A DNA stretch of 64,000 nucleotides, from NCBI RefSeq assembly GCF_003024195.1, contig NZ_KZ679038.1, positions 930,001 to 994,000 of the forward strand, written 5' to 3'. The notes below the pieces were generated by a model, which made no database searches, was not told the DNA's origin, and saw only the letters and a program-made list of their open reading frames with translations. Position 1 is the first letter of the stretch, and each line of letters opens with the position of its first letter. The translations under genes and the position numbers were made by a program. Shown here one piece after another: positions 24,311-32,470 of this stretch. Source of the stretch: Streptomyces dioscori (GTDB lineage: Bacteria; Actinomycetota; Actinomycetes; Streptomycetales; Streptomycetaceae).

Positions 24311-24354
24311 GTAGCAGTGCAGTACCCATGAGGCAGTAGCAGTGCAGTACCCGT
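24311..24354. repeat. Direct repeat of 19 bp, period 25
   Basis: GTAGCAGTGCAGTACCCAT (24311-24329) recurs as GTAGCAGTGCAGTACCCGT (24336-24354) in the 84-bp gap before the LLM oxidoreductase gene. It may be a recent duplication or a paired binding site. Confidence 0.6.
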
Positions 24355-24384
24355 AGAACTCGTGCCGGACGCTGGAGGAGCCCC

Positions 24385-25410
24385 GTGCCGCTGCCCACCC
24401 GACCGTTGCGGAAGCTGGGCTTCCTGACCATCGGCCTGTTCGACGACGCCGATCCCCGGGCGGGCCACGAGTCCACGCTGGAGATCATCGAACTCGGTGA
24501 GCGGCTCGGCTTCGACAGCGCGTGGCTGCGCCACCGGCACCTCCAGTACGGGATCTCCTCCCCCGTGGCCGTCCTCGCCGCGGCCTCGCAGCGCACCAGC
24601 CGGATCGAGCTGGGCACCGCGGTCATCCCGCTGGGCTGGGAGAACCCGCTGCGCCTCGCCGAGGACCTGGCCACCGTCGACCTCCTGTCCGGGGGACGCC
24701 TCAATCCGGGCGTCAGCGTCGGTCCGCCGATGCACTTCGACCAGGTCAAGGACGCGCTGTATCCGGACACGGCCGACACCGAGGACTTCGGCTACGACCG
24801 GGTGAGCCGCCTGCTGGACTTCGTACGGGGCAAACCGGCCACCGACTTCAGCGGCGTCGAGGGGTTCGAGGTGTTCTCGGACCGCGTCCAGCCGCACGCC
24901 GCGGGGCTGGGCGGCCGGCTCTGGTACGGCGGCGGCAGCCTGCGGTCGGCCCGATGGGCGGGCGAGCACGGGATGAACTTCCTGACCAGCAGTGTCGTGA
25001 AGGCGGAGGAGTCCGAGGACTTCGCCGAGATCCAGCTGTCCCACGTACGGGCCTTCCGCGCCCATCACCCCGACGGCGAGCGCGCCCGCGTCTCCCAGGG
25101 GCTCGTCGTCATCCCCACCGACAGTGCCACTCCCGAGCAGCGCGCGAAGTACGAGGCGTACGTCGAGAAGCGCACTCCGCGCACGACGACGACCCACGGT
25201 CCCGCGCGCATGATGTTCGCGCCCGACCTCGTCGGGACCTCCGCCGAGATCGCCGAACGGCTGTACGCCCAGGCCGCGTTCCGGGAGATCGACGAGGTCG
25301 CGTTCGCGCTGCCCTTCACCTTCGGGCACGCGGACTACGTGCAGATCCTCACCGACATCGCCACCCGGCTCGGCCCGGCGCTGGGCTGGCGGCCGTCCGC
25401 CCAGGGATAG
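24385..25410 (+). CDS. LLM class flavin-dependent oxidoreductase
   Basis: A 341-residue luciferase-like TIM-barrel protein. Signature segments are LGFLTIGLFDDADPRAGHES at the N-terminus, GERLGFDSAWLRHRHLQYG, RIELGTAVIPLGWENPLRLA, DLLSGGRLNPGVSVGPP and LWYGGGSLRSARWAGEHG. Members bind FMN or F420 and oxidise varied substrates. The sequence does not decide between the cofactors. GTG 24385 follows GGAGGAG, a strong ribosome-binding site. It is convergent with the small GNAT gene. Confidence 0.9.
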   Translation: MPLPTRPLRKLGFLTIGLFDDADPRAGHESTLEIIELGERLGFDSAWLRHRHLQYGISSPVAVLAAASQRTSRIELGTAVIPLGWENPLRLAEDLATVDLLSGGRLNPGVSVGPPMHFDQVKDALYPDTADTEDFGYDRVSRLLDFVRGKPATDFSGVEGFEVFSDRVQPHAAGLGGRLWYGGGSLRSARWAGEHGMNFLTSSVVKAEESEDFAEIQLSHVRAFRAHHPDGERARVSQGLVVIPTDSATPEQRAKYEAYVEKRTPRTTTTHGPARMMFAPDLVGTSAEIAERLYAQAAFREIDEVAFALPFTFGHADYVQILTDIATRLGPALGWRPSAQG

Positions 25411-25431
25411 TCGGCCCCTCCCCGGTGTGCC

Positions 25432-25740
25432 TCAGTCGCTGACCTTGCTGCGCGCCTGGTACAGCAGGTCGCCGTACTCGGGGTGGCGGGCGATCCAGCC
25501 GGCGTAGAACGGGCAGGTGGCCAGCACCCGCAAACCAGCGGCGCGGGCCTCGTCCAGGGAGACCCGGACCAGCGCGGAGCCGACGCCCTTGCCCTCGCAC
25601 TCCGGGCTCACCTCGGTGTGCACGAACGCGATGAGTTCCGTCGTGCGGATGTACTGCGCGTATCCCACGACCTCGGGCGCTCCGTCGAGCCGGGCCTCGT
25701 AGCGCCGCGCCCCGGGGGCGTCGATCACCTCCACCGCCAT
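25432..25740 (-). CDS. Small GNAT-fold N-acetyltransferase (YjdJ-like)
   Basis: A 102-residue protein from ATG 25740 with AAGGAG upstream. The acetyl-CoA loop CEGKGVGSALVRVSLDEA and the C-terminal CPFYAGWIARHPEYGDLLYQ are the signature of the compact Gcn5-related family to which YjdJ belongs. GYAQYIRTTELIAFVHTEV provides the preceding strands. Substrate is unknown; members of this minimal family may acetylate protein or small amines. Two 16-bp tandem repeats lie 16-47 bp upstream of the start. Confidence 0.87.
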   Translation of the reverse strand: MAVEVIDAPGARRYEARLDGAPEVVGYAQYIRTTELIAFVHTEVSPECEGKGVGSALVRVSLDEARAAGLRVLATCPFYAGWIARHPEYGDLLYQARSKVSD

Positions 25741-25755
25741 GTTCTTCTCCTTGTG

Positions 25756-25787
25756 TGCGTACGGTCGATCATGCGTACGGCCGATCA
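25756..25787. repeat. Tandem 16-bp repeat in the GNAT promoter
   Basis: TGCGTACGGTCGATCA and TGCGTACGGCCGATCA are adjacent with one mismatch, 16-47 bp upstream of the GNAT start. Each contains the palindrome CGTACG. They could be paired operator sites. Confidence 0.55.
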
Positions 25788-26033
25788 AGGTCACGACCCT
25801 AACCCACACGTGACCGAAATGGTCCGGTGCACCCCCGCTGACCTGCCCGTACGCGGGTGAACAGGGCGGCCGACCGGGAGCCCCCGCTCCCGTGGGGCGC
25901 CCACGTTTGGTGGATGAACACTCGCGGACGGCACGTGCGGCCCTGAGCATGGGCCTAAGAGCGGCGAGGGTACGCGATCGCGTGGCCGGATCTCCCGCTC
26001 ATCCGTCCATCACTTCTCCCTCAAGGAGCAACC

Positions 26034-26303
26034 ATGCGTGTGCGTACCATCCTTGCCGCCGGCGTCTTCGCCGCCACCGCGATCCTGGGCAGCGCCGGTG
26101 CGGCGATCGCCGACGACCACGACGAGCGCCACAACAACGATGGCCGCAACGACAGCCGCTACGAGGGCGACTTCCGCGCGTGCGGCGTGTTCGCGGGCGC
26201 CGGTGACGGCCACGCCTACTACGGCAACGGCTGCGCCGAGTCCCACTGGGAGGGCGAGAACCACGGCTCCCAGTACGGTGGCGGACGCCACTTCGGGCGC
26301 TGA
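26034..26303 (+). CDS. Small secreted protein, His/Asn/Gly-rich
   Basis: An 89-residue protein with a clear Sec signal peptide (MRVRTILAAGVFAATAILG to AAIADDHD). The 60-residue mature part is very polar and rich in His, Asp, Asn and Gly (DDHDERHNNDGRNDSRYEG), with two cysteines (RACGVF and GNGCAES) that could form a disulfide. TCAAGGAG precedes the ATG. I recognise no family. The histidine clusters allow metal binding as a hypothesis. It is followed directly by a perfect 13-bp terminator hairpin, so it is probably monocistronic. Confidence 0.8.
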   Translation: MRVRTILAAGVFAATAILGSAGAAIADDHDERHNNDGRNDSRYEGDFRACGVFAGAGDGHAYYGNGCAESHWEGENHGSQYGGGRHFGR

Positions 26304-26323
26304 CGGACCGTAGCGCCGCTGTT

Positions 26324-26352
26324 CGGGGAACGGTCGTCACGACCGTTCCCCG
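26324..26352 (+). terminator. Perfect 13-bp terminator hairpin
   Basis: CGGGGAACGGTCG-TCA-CGACCGTTCCCCG is a perfect stem with a 3-nt loop, 21 bp after the secreted-peptide stop codon. Confidence 0.85.
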
Positions 26353-26514
26353 ACGCATGTTCCCGTGGCCCGCGTCACCGCCCCGCCGCATCGATGTCGG
26401 CGCCGCGCGGCGTCCCCCTCGACGGCCCTGTCCTGGCCCGGACTTGTGCGGCGGTGTGCGCGCTCCCCGCGCCGCACGAGCCCGTGCCGGAACTCCCCCC
26501 GTGTCGGCTCCCCC

Positions 26515-26544
26515 TTGAACCGCGGGTGCCTCCTGTTCTACCTT
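26515..26544 (+). promoter_or_regulatory. Candidate promoter for the response regulator operon
   Basis: TTGAAC (26515-26520) and TACCTT (26539-26544) are separated by 18 bp, about 78 bp before the start codon. Confidence 0.4.
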
Positions 26545-26621
26545 CGCCACATGGTCGGGGCATCAACGCCCGCTCACCGGCGACACAACGAGCGGGCGGC
26601 AGTGAGGCCGGGTGGTGACAG

Positions 26622-27296
26622 TTGCGTCCACATCTCGCGCTGATCGACGACGACACCGACTTCGCACTGATGTGCCGTTCCTATCTGGAGCGTGAAGGCT
26701 TCACGGTCACCTGGGCCATGGACGCACGGGCCGGCAAGGCCGTCATGTACCACGGCGGTGTGGATCTGGTCGTCCTCGACCTGGGGCTTCCCGACGGCAG
26801 CGGACTCGAACTGCTGCGGGCGCTGCGGGCCACCAGCCGGCTGCCGGTGATCGTCGTCAGCGGACGCGGCCACGAGACGGACCGGGTGGCGGGGCTGGAG
26901 ATCGGCGCGGACGACTACCTCGTCAAGCCTTTCTCGCAGCGGGAGTTGGTGGCGCGGATCGGCGCCGTACTGCGCAGGTCCCGGCCGCCGGAGGTGCCGG
27001 CCGTCCTCGACGTGGGCTCGCTGCGCGTCGACACCGCCGCGTGTCTGGCGAGCGGTACGGGCGTCGCACTGACCCTGCGCCCCAAGGAGTACGCCCTCCT
27101 GGAACTCCTCGCGCGCTCCCCCGGCCGCGTCTTCTCCGCCGCGCAGTTGCTGGAGCAGATCTGGGGCGCGTCCTGGCAGCCGTCCGCCACCGTGATCGAG
27201 CACGTGTACCGGCTGCGCGGAAAACTCGCCCGACTTCCCGTGCCCGCCCCGAGGATCACCACGGTGCGCGGCTACGGGTACCGCCTCGACCCCTGA
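26622..27296 (+). CDS. OmpR/PhoB-type response regulator
   Basis: A 224-residue two-domain regulator. The receiver domain has the acidic pair in ALIDDDTDFALMC, the phospho-acceptor Asp in LVVLDLGLPDGSGLELL, and ADDYLVKPFSQRELVARIGA. The winged-helix domain has LRPKEYALLELLARSPGRVF, TVIEHVYRLRGKL and ITTVRGYGYRLDP. TTG 26622 must be the start: an in-frame TGA lies just two codons upstream and the next ATG is inside the receiver domain. The hybrid kinase gene starts 8 bp later, its likely partner. Confidence 0.93.
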   Translation: MRPHLALIDDDTDFALMCRSYLEREGFTVTWAMDARAGKAVMYHGGVDLVVLDLGLPDGSGLELLRALRATSRLPVIVVSGRGHETDRVAGLEIGADDYLVKPFSQRELVARIGAVLRRSRPPEVPAVLDVGSLRVDTAACLASGTGVALTLRPKEYALLELLARSPGRVFSAAQLLEQIWGASWQPSATVIEHVYRLRGKLARLPVPAPRITTVRGYGYRLDP

Positions 27297-27304
27297 GAGC
27301 CGCC

Positions 27305-29044
27305 GTGTCCACGACCAGTCCGTCGAGCGATCCGTCAGGCAACCCGTCAGGCAGTCCATCGCCGGGTCCGCCGAGCGGCCCGTACTCCGTGCCGGACTTC
27401 CGGCAGCTCTTCGAGTTCGCGCTCTCCCCGCTGCTCATCCTGGCGCCGGACTTCGTCATCGTCGAGGTCAACCGCGCCTACCTCGCGGCCACCGGCAGAG
27501 GGCGGGACATCGTCGGCCGCCTCATCTTCGACGTGTTCCCCGACAACCCGGCCGACCCTTCGGCCGACGGCGTCGCCAACCTGCGCCGGTCGCTGGAGAC
27601 CGTGGTGGGCACGGCACGTACCGACACCATGGCGCTGCAGCGGTACGACATCCCGGCGGGCGAGGACACCGACGGCGGGGCCGGGTTCGTCGAGCGCTGG
27701 TGGAGCCCGGTCAACACTCCGGTCCTGGACGCCGAGGGCCGGGTGTCGCACATCATCCACCGGGTGGAGGACGTCACCGAGTTCGTGCTGGTGCGACAGG
27801 CCGGACACGAGAAGGAGCGGGCCGCCGCCGAGGCGCGGACCCGCGCGGAGGGCATGGAGATCGACCTGTTCGTCCGCGCACGGGAGATCCGCGAGGTCAA
27901 CGAGCAGTTACGGCGGCTCAACGGCGACCTCGACGCGGCGGGACGCCGGCTGCGGGAGGAGCAGCGGGCCAAGGACCGCTTCATCGCGACGCTCTCGCAC
28001 GAACTGCGCAACCCGCTGGCAGCCGCCACCGCGGCGACCGAGCTGCTGGGGCTCGACATGCCCGGCGGCCATCCCGCGCTGTCCGTCCTGGAACGGCAGC
28101 TCGGCATCCTGGCACGGATGAGCAACGACCTGCTGGACGGCACCCGCGCGGTGACCGGACGGCTGGAACTGGTGCCGGAGCGGATGGACCTGCGCTCGGC
28201 CGTCGAGAGCGCCTGCGCCGACATCCGCGGCCTGTTCGGACACGAGGGGCGCGTGCTGGACGTCCGGCTGCCCGACCACCCGGTGCTCGTCGACGGCGAC
28301 CGGCTGCGGCTGGCCCAGGTGCTGACCAACCTGCTGTCCAACGCGCTCAAGTACACACTGCCGGGCGGCCGTACGGCCATGGAGCTGTCGGCCGGGGAGG
28401 GGCGGGCCCGGCTCACCGTCCAGGACGACGGGATAGGTTTCGAACCCGGGCAGGCCGAGGAGCTGTTCGGGGTGTTCATGCGGGCCGCGCCGGCCGGTCC
28501 GCAGACCCCCGAGGGGCTCGGCCTCGGCCTGTCGGTGGTGCGCACCATCCTCGATCTGCACGGCGGCCGGATCTCCGCGCACAGTGACGGCCCCGGCACC
28601 GGAGCCTCGTTCACCGTCCTGCTGCCGCTGTCCGCGTCCGACGGCGACCCGCCGCCGGCCCGGCCCGTCACGGCCCGTCGTGGGCGGAAGCAGCTGGCCG
28701 TCCTGATCGTCGAGGACAACACGGATCTCGCCGCGACCTACCGCACTCTGCTGGACCGCCAGGGTCATCACGTCACGGTCGTCCACACGGGCGCGGACGC
28801 CGTCACCGCGACCGGGAGTCACCTCTTCGACGTCGTCGTGTGCGATCTCGGGCTGCCCGACATGGACGGCTACGAGGTGGCCCGTACCGTGCGCTCGCGA
28901 CCGCAGGGTGCCGCACTGCGTCTCATCGCGGTCTCCGGCTTCAGCCGCGGCAGCGACCGTACGCTGTCCCGCGAGGCCGGATTCGACGCCCACCTGGCGA
29001 AACCCCTGCCGCTCGCGGACCTGCTCGACCTCCTGGAGGCCTGA
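27305..29044 (+). CDS. Hybrid histidine kinase (PAS-HisKA-HATPase-receiver)
   Basis: A 579-residue soluble protein from GTG 27305. After a Ser/Pro/Gly-rich leader, a PAS-like domain begins FRQLFEFALSPLLILAPDFV. A coiled coil follows, then the dimerisation/phospho-acceptor segment FIATLSHELRNPLAAATAAT with His at about residue 232. The ATPase domain includes LTNLLSNALKYTLPGG, LTVQDDGIGFEPGQAEELF and GLGLGLSVVRTIL. A C-terminal receiver carries the acceptor Asp at about 514 (VVCDLGLPDMDGYEVA). No membrane helix is present, so it senses an internal signal. The adjacent OmpR-type regulator is its probable output. Confidence 0.93.
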   Translation: MSTTSPSSDPSGNPSGSPSPGPPSGPYSVPDFRQLFEFALSPLLILAPDFVIVEVNRAYLAATGRGRDIVGRLIFDVFPDNPADPSADGVANLRRSLETVVGTARTDTMALQRYDIPAGEDTDGGAGFVERWWSPVNTPVLDAEGRVSHIIHRVEDVTEFVLVRQAGHEKERAAAEARTRAEGMEIDLFVRAREIREVNEQLRRLNGDLDAAGRRLREEQRAKDRFIATLSHELRNPLAAATAATELLGLDMPGGHPALSVLERQLGILARMSNDLLDGTRAVTGRLELVPERMDLRSAVESACADIRGLFGHEGRVLDVRLPDHPVLVDGDRLRLAQVLTNLLSNALKYTLPGGRTAMELSAGEGRARLTVQDDGIGFEPGQAEELFGVFMRAAPAGPQTPEGLGLGLSVVRTILDLHGGRISAHSDGPGTGASFTVLLPLSASDGDPPPARPVTARRGRKQLAVLIVEDNTDLAATYRTLLDRQGHHVTVVHTGADAVTATGSHLFDVVVCDLGLPDMDGYEVARTVRSRPQGAALRLIAVSGFSRGSDRTLSREAGFDAHLAKPLPLADLLDLLEA

Positions 29045-29112
29045 CCGTCCGAAGTCCCCGGGCGGTCCCCGGGCGCCTGGGTCGAAAGGGCTCGCGTGGG
29101 TACCCGTATCTC

Positions 29113-29334
29113 ATGACTGACGTGGTGGACTCCGACGAACTCCTGCGCCGTATCCAGCGGGCCCGCTCCTGGGCCGGCCGTGAGGAGCAGACGTGGAAGG
29201 CGCGAAGCGAGGAGCTCAAGACCGCCGATCCGGACAGCTCACGCGACGCCGAGCTGCGCGGACACACCTACGAGGCCGTACGCAAGGCGCTGGACGAGAT
29301 AGTCACCCCGGGTGTGCACGACGCGGACGGCTGA
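29113..29334 (+). CDS. Small hypothetical protein, 73 aa
   Basis: A 73-residue acidic-helical protein (MTDVVDSDELLRRIQRARSW to ALDEIVTPGVHDADG) starting at ATG 29113, 68 bp after the hybrid kinase. The composition suggests one or two amphipathic helices with no membrane segment or signal. G/C-ending codons dominate, supporting expression. I recognise no family. It may be a third member of the two-component operon. Confidence 0.65.
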   Translation: MTDVVDSDELLRRIQRARSWAGREEQTWKARSEELKTADPDSSRDAELRGHTYEAVRKALDEIVTPGVHDADG

Positions 29335-29429
29335 CCCCGGCGGCCCTCGTCACCGGTACCGGTCCGTTTGCCGGTCCGCCTCGCCTTCGCCGGTCCGTTC
29401 CGCCGGCGCGTGCATGACCCGCCCGGCGC

Positions 29430-30014
29430 ATGGAACCCGATGTGGTCATGAGCACCCCGCAGGTCCCATGCGCCGAACCCGTCACCACGGTCCTCACCTG
29501 GCAGGTACGCCCCGGCCGTGAAGCCGAATTCGAGGAGTGGACCCGGGGCGTCGCCGACTGCGTCTCGCGGTTCCCCGGCAGCCAGGGGGTGTCCTGGCTG
29601 CGGCCCGAACCCGGGCACCGGTTCCACGCCGTGCTGCGCTTCGCCGATCCGCAGCGGCTCACCGACTGGCTGACCTCGCCCGAGCGCGCGGAGTGGCACG
29701 CGCGCATCGAGGGCATCGCGACCGAGGTCCGCGACGAGCGCCAGTCGACCACCGGGATGGAGAGCTGGTTCCGGCTCCCCGGCACCACCGTGAAGGCCCC
29801 GCCGCGCTGGAAGATGGTCCTGACGACGTTCCTCGGCGCCTATCCGATGACGTTCCTCATCCAGTGGCTGGTGGCACCCGGTACGGCCGCGTGGCCCCTG
29901 CCGCTGCGCGCCGCCGTCTTCCCCATCGTGCTGCTGCCGGTGCTCACCTACCTGATCATGCCGGGGCTCAGCCGAGTGCTGCGGTTGTGGCTGTACGGCA
30001 CACCCGACGACTGA
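29430..30014 (+). CDS. Antibiotic-biosynthesis-monooxygenase (ABM) domain protein with membrane segments
   Basis: A 194-residue protein. Residues about 15-115 form an ABM dimeric alpha-beta barrel (VTTVLTWQVRPGREAEFEEW, FPGSQGVSWLRPEPGHRFHA, LTDWLTSPERAEWHARIEG). Two hydrophobic helices follow (MVLTTFLGAYPMTFLIQWLV and LRAAVFPIVLLPVLTYLIMP). ABM domains catalyse cofactor-free oxygenation or serve as quinone- or haem-related folds. The fused membrane anchor suggests a lipid or quinone substrate. Alternative starts at 29442 (GTG) and 29448 (ATG) are possible. Confidence 0.82.
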   Translation: MEPDVVMSTPQVPCAEPVTTVLTWQVRPGREAEFEEWTRGVADCVSRFPGSQGVSWLRPEPGHRFHAVLRFADPQRLTDWLTSPERAEWHARIEGIATEVRDERQSTTGMESWFRLPGTTVKAPPRWKMVLTTFLGAYPMTFLIQWLVAPGTAAWPLPLRAAVFPIVLLPVLTYLIMPGLSRVLRLWLYGTPDD

Positions 30015-30165
30015 CCCCGTGAGCAGTCCGGTTCCGGCCCCCGTCACACGTACGCCTCATCCCGTTGGCGGCGTTTGGCGGGGGCGCTTAGAAAGGTCGC
30101 ACAGCAACTCTCGGGCCGCGCGTCCGGGCCACGACAGCGACTGCACCCTTCGTAGGGAGCCGAGT

Positions 30166-32013
30166 ATGACAACACGTTCGCCTTTCGACGCCGATCGACC
30201 TGGCATATCTCCCGAGAGCGTGGTCGACGCCACCACCATCCCGCCGCTACCGGCCTCCGCCCCCTGGCACGCCGTGCCGGACGAGGCGCCGGACCGGCCG
30301 GCGCGCGGAGCCGAGCGCCGGTACACCGACGCGGCCGACCCCCGGTACGCCGGACCGGCCGAGGCCGTCAGACAGCGGTACGCCGACCCGGCCGACGCCG
30401 ACGAACACCGGTACGCCGACCCCGCCGACGAGAGCGACCACCGCTATCCCGACCCGCTCGACGAGGTCGAGCAGCGGTACGCGGACCCGGCCGACGCCGT
30501 CGAGCACCGGTACGCCGGACCGGCCGAACCCGTCGAGCACCGGTACGCGGACCCCGCCGACGAGAGCGACCGCCGGTACCCCGAGCCGGTCGACCAGGTC
30601 GCCCCTCGGTATCCCGACACGGCCGACAGGGCGCCCCGCCGCTACACCGTCGCTCCGGTCGACCGTAACGCCAGGGACGACAGGGACGGTGGGAACGACA
30701 GGGACGGTCGGGACCACCGGGACGGTCGAGACCAACGGGAAGGTCGGGACCACCGGGACGAGCGCGACGAGCGTCGCTACTCGGGGCCCGCCGACGAGGC
30801 CGACCGCCCGTACGCGGAACCGGCCGACGAGGCCCGCCGCGCGTACCCCGCCTCCGCCCCCGCCGCCGCCTCCGGACCGGCCGCCGACCCCGCCCAGGTG
30901 GCGCAGGTCCAGCCGCGGTCCGCCGACTCGGCCGCCGACTCGGCCGCCGAGTTCGACAGGAAGTACCCCGACCAGGGCGAGATCGAGGCCGACCCCGCGT
31001 ACATCAACCCGGTCGACGGACTGGTGCACGCCGCGGTGGCCGACCGGCCGCTGGAAGAGGTGATCGAGCTCATCGAGCTGCTGGAGCAGTCACCGGAGTA
31101 CGCGAGGGCCACGGTCGACGCGCTGCGGGCGGTCGGCACGGACCGGTCCGTGGAGGACGTGAGCCGGCTGGTGGCCCTGCTGACCCGGCCGCCGAGGAAC
31201 GCCGACAGCGCCGACGAGGCGATCCGCGCGGCGGCCGAGGGCCGGCCCGTGGAGGACGTCACCAGGCTGATGGCGCTGCTGCACCGGCCCCCGCTGGAAC
31301 CCCACTGCGGCGAGGCCGCGGTGCGGGCCGCCGCGACCAGCCGGCCGGTCGACGAACTGGTGGAGCTGATCGGCCGCATGGCCCATGAGCAGGGTGTGCG
31401 CGAGGGCAGGCAGCAGTCGAAGCCGCCGACGCGCGAGGAGAAGAAGGCGGCCGAGGCGGCGCGCGCGGCCGCGAAGGACGGGCCCCCCTCCGGGGACCGG
31501 CTGCTCGCCGAGGGCGGCACGGTCGCCATCGGCCGTACGGCCCGGACGCGCCGGAACAGGCCCGCGAAGTCCGTCGACTCCCCCGCCTGGCCGCGCCTGG
31601 CCGCGGCCCTGATGCTCGTGGTGTGCGGGCTGGCCCACTTCCCGCCGCACCGCGACGGCGCCTCCCTCAGCGCCTACGGGTTCGTCATGGGCGGCTGCGG
31701 TCTGTGCGTCCTGCTGGGCCTGGCACTGCTGCGCCGCAGCGTGGTGCCCGTGCTCGCCCTGGGAATCATCGTTCCCGCGGCGCTCGCCGTCGCCCAGCTC
31801 CTGGAAGGCCGTATCCAGTCGCAGGGCCTGTCCCGGGCCCTTGATCTGACGCTCGCGCCGCCGTGGCTCGCCGGCCTCGCGGCCGTGCTCGCCGCACTGG
31901 CGGCCCTGACGGCACTGGTCTCGCTGCTGGCCTCGTCGAGGCCCCGTCCGCGGCCGGACGTAAGGCAGTTGGCCGGGCAGCCGGCCGAACCGGACCGGGC
32001 GGCGGCCGGCTGA
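30166..32013 (+). CDS. Repeat-rich membrane protein with RYxDPADE and helical repeats
   Basis: A 615-residue protein from ATG 30166 with four distinct zones. Residues 52-160 carry about nine 11-residue repeats of the type RYADPADESDH. Residues 166-203 are a highly charged Asp/Arg stretch (RDGRDHRDGRD), and two more RY-type units follow. Residues about 285-430 contain four roughly 38-residue helical repeats (RAVGTDRSVEDVSRLVALLT, AAEGRPVEDVTRLMALL). Residues 505-605 hold four membrane helices. By charge the repeats are cytoplasmic. I know no characterised homologue. A 31-bp hairpin terminator follows. Confidence 0.85.
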   Translation: MTTRSPFDADRPGISPESVVDATTIPPLPASAPWHAVPDEAPDRPARGAERRYTDAADPRYAGPAEAVRQRYADPADADEHRYADPADESDHRYPDPLDEVEQRYADPADAVEHRYAGPAEPVEHRYADPADESDRRYPEPVDQVAPRYPDTADRAPRRYTVAPVDRNARDDRDGGNDRDGRDHRDGRDQREGRDHRDERDERRYSGPADEADRPYAEPADEARRAYPASAPAAASGPAADPAQVAQVQPRSADSAADSAAEFDRKYPDQGEIEADPAYINPVDGLVHAAVADRPLEEVIELIELLEQSPEYARATVDALRAVGTDRSVEDVSRLVALLTRPPRNADSADEAIRAAAEGRPVEDVTRLMALLHRPPLEPHCGEAAVRAAATSRPVDELVELIGRMAHEQGVREGRQQSKPPTREEKKAAEAARAAAKDGPPSGDRLLAEGGTVAIGRTARTRRNRPAKSVDSPAWPRLAAALMLVVCGLAHFPPHRDGASLSAYGFVMGGCGLCVLLGLALLRRSVVPVLALGIIVPAALAVAQLLEGRIQSQGLSRALDLTLAPPWLAGLAAVLAALAALTALVSLLASSRPRPRPDVRQLAGQPAEPDRAAAG

Positions 32014-32018
32014 CCCGG

Positions 32019-32082
32019 CGGGACGACGAACGGCGGCCGGCCGACACCCGAGGGTGTCGGCCGGCCGCCGTTCGTCGTCCCG
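32019..32082 (+). terminator. Exceptionally long perfect hairpin (31-bp stem)
   Basis: Positions 32019-32049 pair base for base with 32052-32082, leaving only GA as a formal loop. The left arm begins CGGGACGACGAACGGCGGCC. It starts six bases after the stop codon, so it can terminate transcription. Its length and perfection exceed every other terminator in the window. In the 457-bp gap to 32470 it is followed by a 19-bp triplicate and a doubtful small ORF. Confidence 0.85.
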
Positions 32083-32095
32083 ATCGCGCGTCCGT

Positions 32096-32152
32096 CGTCA
32101 TGCCGTGCGTCGACCGTCATGCCCCGCGTCGGCCGTCATGCCGTCCGTCGGC
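32096..32152. repeat. Three tandem 19-bp repeats
   Basis: CGTCATGCCGTGCGTCGAC, CGTCATGCCCCGCGTCGGC and CGTCATGCCGTCCGTCGGC follow each other without gaps, 13 bp after the long hairpin. Confidence 0.7.
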
Positions 32153-32309
32153 CGCCCGTTCGCGCGGGGCGCTCCCGACTTCCCGCGCAGGGGCCGTCGT
32201 TCGCCCGCGCGGGCGCTTCCTGACCGCCGCGCGACACGTAGGTGCCTCCGCTGAGGCGACGCAGGGGCGTCACTCTGATCCTGACCTCCGGCTGCTGGGT
32301 GGTGTCCAT
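32136..32309 (-). CDS. Doubtful small ORF, 57 aa
   Basis: A minus-strand frame from ATG 32309 (MDTTQQPEVRIRVTPLRRLS) to TGA at 32136. About four-fifths of its codons end in G or C, slightly below neighbouring genes, and only a weak GGA precedes the ATG. Its 3' end overlaps the 19-bp repeats. The product would be basic and unstructured. I recognise no family; it may be chance. Confidence 0.25.
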   Translation of the reverse strand: MDTTQQPEVRIRVTPLRRLSGGTYVSRGGQEAPARANDGPCAGSRERPARTGGRRTA

Positions 32310-32470
32310 GCGTCCACAGTGCGCCGGTGGTGCCGGAGCAACCAGGTCTCTCCTGTGGGCAGGACCGCGGATCCTGGTACCCGGACCACCAGGCAACGAC
32401 CTGCCGACGGCCGGTCAGCGGGCTTCCGGACAGGGGGCGTCCGGTCGGCGCGTGTCCGGGAGCAGCGGGC

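Larger units (their letters stand above)
26304..26621. other. Intergenic region upstream of the OmpR-type regulator
   Basis: This 318-bp gap holds the terminator at 26324-26352 and a candidate promoter near 26515-26544. I see no convincing gene in the rest. Confidence 0.5.
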
